Part shown: positions 6,448 to 7,528 of the stretch, piece after piece | Position numbering within the stretch: the stretch's first letter is position 1 | How the letters are laid out: each line of letters opens with the position of its first letter | Assembly: GCA_910585255.1 (NCBI GenBank) | Contig: CAJUEI010000184.1 | Span: 1 to 7,528 of the forward strand | Direction of reading: 5' to 3' | Length of the DNA stretch: 7,528 bases | Origin: an uncultured Lachnospiraceae bacterium | GTDB lineage: Bacteria > Bacillota > Clostridia > Lachnospirales > Lachnospiraceae | Translations under genes and position numbers: made by a program | Notes under the pieces: model-generated | What the model was told of the DNA's origin: nothing | What the model saw: only the letters and a program-made list of their open reading frames with translations | The model's database searches: none

Positions 6448-6751
6448 ATCGTTTATAAGGGAATTCCGAGGGGACGCCAGAGTGCAGTAGAGCAGCACTG
6501 TTCCGCTCTACGGAAAGCAGAACTTCTAAGACTTCTGAATAGACATGTATACCACCGGACGGATCGGGGTGCAATTCGCCCGTACAGCGGGCTAAACACA
6601 CCCCTTTTTTGCCATTCAAGAATGGCAAAAATCCTAGTGAATCGACAGAAGTCTAAGAACTTCTAGCTTTCCTCCGAAGTCACAGTGCTGCTCTACTGCA
6701 CTCTGGCTATTCCTTCCTGCCTTCTAGTTTCTTTGTTCTGCCGTTTCTACC
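6448..6751. repeat. Structured interspersed repeat with long inverted arms (MITE- or REP-like)
   Basis: The core 6476-6707 is an inverted repeat with 62-nt arms. Outer arms 6476-6501 and 6682-6707 are perfect over 26 bp. Inner arms 6512-6537 and 6646-6672 pair at 24 positions with two mismatches and a one-base bulge. Inside, GGAT/ATCC (6561-6564 and 6631-6634) would close a junction carrying two hairpins, 6566-6604 and 6606-6631. The wider limits given reach from near the rhamnosidase leader to the point where GNAT homology stops. Short frames inside it (for example one ending in a LEVLRLLSIH string, and one ending SGVPSEFPYKR) look familiar to me as spurious proteins in Blautia-type genomes, which would fit a repeat family; this is memory, not a search. 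No transposase and no clear target duplication are present. Confidence 0.65.
6566..6610 (+). terminator. Terminator-like hairpin inside the structured repeat
   Basis: GGGGTG (6566-6571) pairs with CACCCC (6599-6604) and, in the same register, GCCCG (6578-6582) with CGGGC (6588-6592). Six Ts follow (6605-6610), so on the plus strand it has terminator form. It is followed by a second hairpin, GCCATTC/GAATGGC (6611-6617 and 6620-6626), extended by the T-run pairing with AAAAA. The T-run can therefore be drawn into that second hairpin instead. Confidence 0.5.
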
Positions 6752-6931
6752 TTCCACCGTGTCTCTGCCGGTTTCCTTCAAATATAGGAACCCAATCGGT
6801 TTATCATTATCAACTGTGCAAAAAAATACTTTATCTTTGCTTTCTGCAAGATACTTTTCTCTCGTCTCTGGTATTCTGAATTATTCTGGAAGAGCCTCAA
6901 GGACAAACCTTGAAAACACTAAGGTTGTCAT
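6752..6931 (-). pseudogene. Remnant of a GNAT family N-acetyltransferase gene, N-terminal part only
   Basis: On the minus strand, one frame reads LEALPE, then a TAA (6881-6883), then FRIPETREKYLAESKDKVFF, continuing CTVDNDKPIGFLYLKETGRD and TVE down to 6752. The LEALPEWF-x-IPE start and the FFC-x-DKP-x-GFLYLKETG-x-DTVE block belong to a common Firmicute GNAT type, where an acetyl-CoA binding block (LAVMGVLKEYH-like) should follow. It does not: homology stops at 6752 and the frame runs through repeat-derived sequence (ending LEGRKE) to TAG at 6707-6709. The in-frame TAA falls where relatives have Trp. The frame is open upstream to TAA at 7010-7012; the only ATG (6929-6931) would give 16 residues. 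A TATAAT with TGn (7021-7029) could be the old promoter. The family call is from recognisable motifs only. Confidence 0.65.
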
Positions 6932-7187
6932 AGATAAGTTTTTCCCTTGTGTTATATCTTCCCGCAGGACATTATAAATTCTGATAAGGGGAAAATGAGA
7001 GAAACAAAATTATATAAAACATTATAACACAAAATATGCGGGTATGCACGAGAGAGATTATAGAGAAAGAGATCCATCTGACCGGCACCGTCATTTACGG
7101 TTACTTGATATTTTACGGTTCATCTTTCTTCTTGGATATGTCCACACGGTTCTATTAGTTAGTCAAAATAAGACCTATTTAACATAC
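6932..7187. other. Intergenic region between the GNAT remnant and tetR
   Basis: No gene can be supported. A TTTACGGTT direct repeat occurs at 7094-7102 and 7112-7120, 18 bp apart. A 40-codon plus-strand frame (7036-7158) has no ribosome binding site or recognisable motif. The part nearest 6932 still belongs to the decayed GNAT leader or N-terminus in the minus frame. Confidence 0.4.
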
Positions 7188-7216
7188 TTGACATAGGGAA
7201 AATAAAATGATACAAT
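7188..7216 (+). promoter_or_regulatory. Sigma-A type promoter of the tetR gene
   Basis: A consensus -35 TTGACA (7188-7193) and -10 TACAAT (7211-7216) are separated by 17 bases. The expected transcript starts near 7223, inside the operator palindrome. It should be a strong promoter when not repressed. Confidence 0.85.
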
Positions 7217-7244
7217 TAGAAACATTCAAATGTATCTAATTGTA
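7211..7244. promoter_or_regulatory. Palindromic operator overlapping the tetR -10 box
   Basis: A 34-bp inverted repeat centred between 7227 and 7228 pairs at 15 of 17 positions: TACAATTAGA (7211-7220) mirrors TCTAATTGTA (7235-7244) perfectly, and ACATT (7222-7226) mirrors AATGT (7229-7233). It begins with the -10 hexamer and ends just before the ribosome binding site. Position and symmetry fit binding by the TetR-family protein encoded next to it, giving autorepression. Confidence 0.75.
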
Positions 7245-7256
7245 AGAGGTGAGCTT

Positions 7257-7528
7257 ATGGCACGAAATAAATATCCCGAAATCACAGAAGCAAGGATATT
7301 GGACACAGCGACAAAACTTTTTTTAGAAAACGGGTGGGAGCAGACCACTATTCAAGATATTGTTGACGAATTAGGTGATATGACACGCGGAGCGTTCTAT
7401 CATCATTTTAAGTCCAAAGATGAAATCATAGACGCTGTTACAACTCGTATCTTTATGGGGAACAATCCATTTAAGGCAGTAGAAGAAATCAAAGATTTAA
7501 GTGGGCTTGAAAAAATAAAGCATTTCTT
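7257..7528 (+). CDS. TetR/AcrR family transcriptional regulator, N-terminal part (cut by window end)
   Basis: Ninety codons are present and the frame is open at the window edge. The N-terminal DNA-binding domain is complete: EARILDTATKLFLENGWEQT (11-30), then TIQDIVDELGDMTRGAFYHHFKSKDEI (about 31-57), with the family hallmark GAFYHHFKSK at the recognition helix and YYHF-type turn (45-54). The ligand-binding domain starts near residue 60 and is mostly missing. ATG 7257 follows AGAGGTGA (7245-7252) at normal spacing. It has its own promoter and operator, described above. TetR proteins of this type are often followed by a transporter they control, but what lies downstream is outside the window. 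Effector unknown. Confidence 0.93.
   Translation, partial: MARNKYPEITEARILDTATKLFLENGWEQTTIQDIVDELGDMTRGAFYHHFKSKDEIIDAVTTRIFMGNNPFKAVEEIKDLSGLEKIKHF

Noticed and set aside
6446..6628. Minus-strand 60-codon frame inside the structured repeat
   Set aside because: It is laid over both inverted arms and hairpins and has no recognisable domain; its frame is explained by the repeat, and no good ribosome binding site precedes it.
6476..6707. Retron msr-msd or group II intron RNA
   Set aside because: No reverse transcriptase or intron-encoded protein lies in the window and no domain V-type motif was seen.
6463..6713. ATTCC on both sides of the repeat core (6463-6467 and 6709-6713) as a target-site duplication
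   Set aside because: The copies are at unequal distances from the arms, and five bases in a pyrimidine-rich context can match by chance.
7036..7158. Plus-strand 40-codon frame upstream of tetR
   Set aside because: No Shine-Dalgarno, no recognisable motif, and the length is within chance for this AT-rich stretch.

Overview
The window looks like chromosomal DNA of a gut Firmicute, most likely a Lachnospiraceae (Blautia-like) Clostridia. This rests on the AT-rich sequence with strong AGGAGG-type ribosome binding sites, a cytoplasmic multidomain GH78 rhamnosidase, a MarR/MATE pair, an IS200-type transposon of Firmicute type, and an interspersed structured repeat whose translated frames look familiar from that group. 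The repeat resemblance is recollection, not a search.

Layout from left to right. Positions 1-150 are AT-rich with no confident gene. About 160-872 is a single-gene IS200/IS605-type element on the minus strand, bounded by two subterminal hairpins. Its tnpA is doubly damaged: the HUH motif reads His-Val-Pro, and an in-frame TAG removes a 24-codon conserved tail. Its leader carries a long foldback that masks the tnpA ribosome binding site in read-through transcripts but not in transcripts from the element's own promoter. A leftward terminator (943-975) separates this element from a leftward regulator-transporter operon: marR (2883-2368) and a MATE efflux gene (2368-1037), overlapping at TGATG. 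The operon's sigma-A promoter carries two copies of a 14-bp operator, and its -35 box contains the stop codon of the next gene upstream.

That gene is a 1157-residue alpha-L-rhamnosidase (GH78, 6421-2948, minus strand) with all expected catalytic acids, no signal peptide and an inserted concanavalin-like segment. Just upstream lies a structured repeat of about 230-300 bp (core 6476-6707) with 62-nt inverted arms around two small hairpins. On its far side is a truncated, stop-containing remnant of a GNAT acetyltransferase gene (minus strand). The rest of that gene is absent, so the repeat sits at a deletion or insertion junction. The window ends with a rightward TetR/AcrR-family gene, cut by the window edge, with a clean promoter and a 34-bp palindromic operator over its -10 box.

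Functionally, the marR-MATE pair resembles mepR-mepA: a self-repressing sensor and a drug/cation antiporter made from one transcript. The rhamnosidase would remove terminal rhamnose from imported plant or microbial glycosides. Because no terminator is visible between it and marR, read-through from rhamnosidase into the efflux operon is possible. The most unusual items are the broken transposase with its intact read-through safety device, the structured repeat that decapitates a GNAT gene next to the rhamnosidase start, and the two compact operator arrays.
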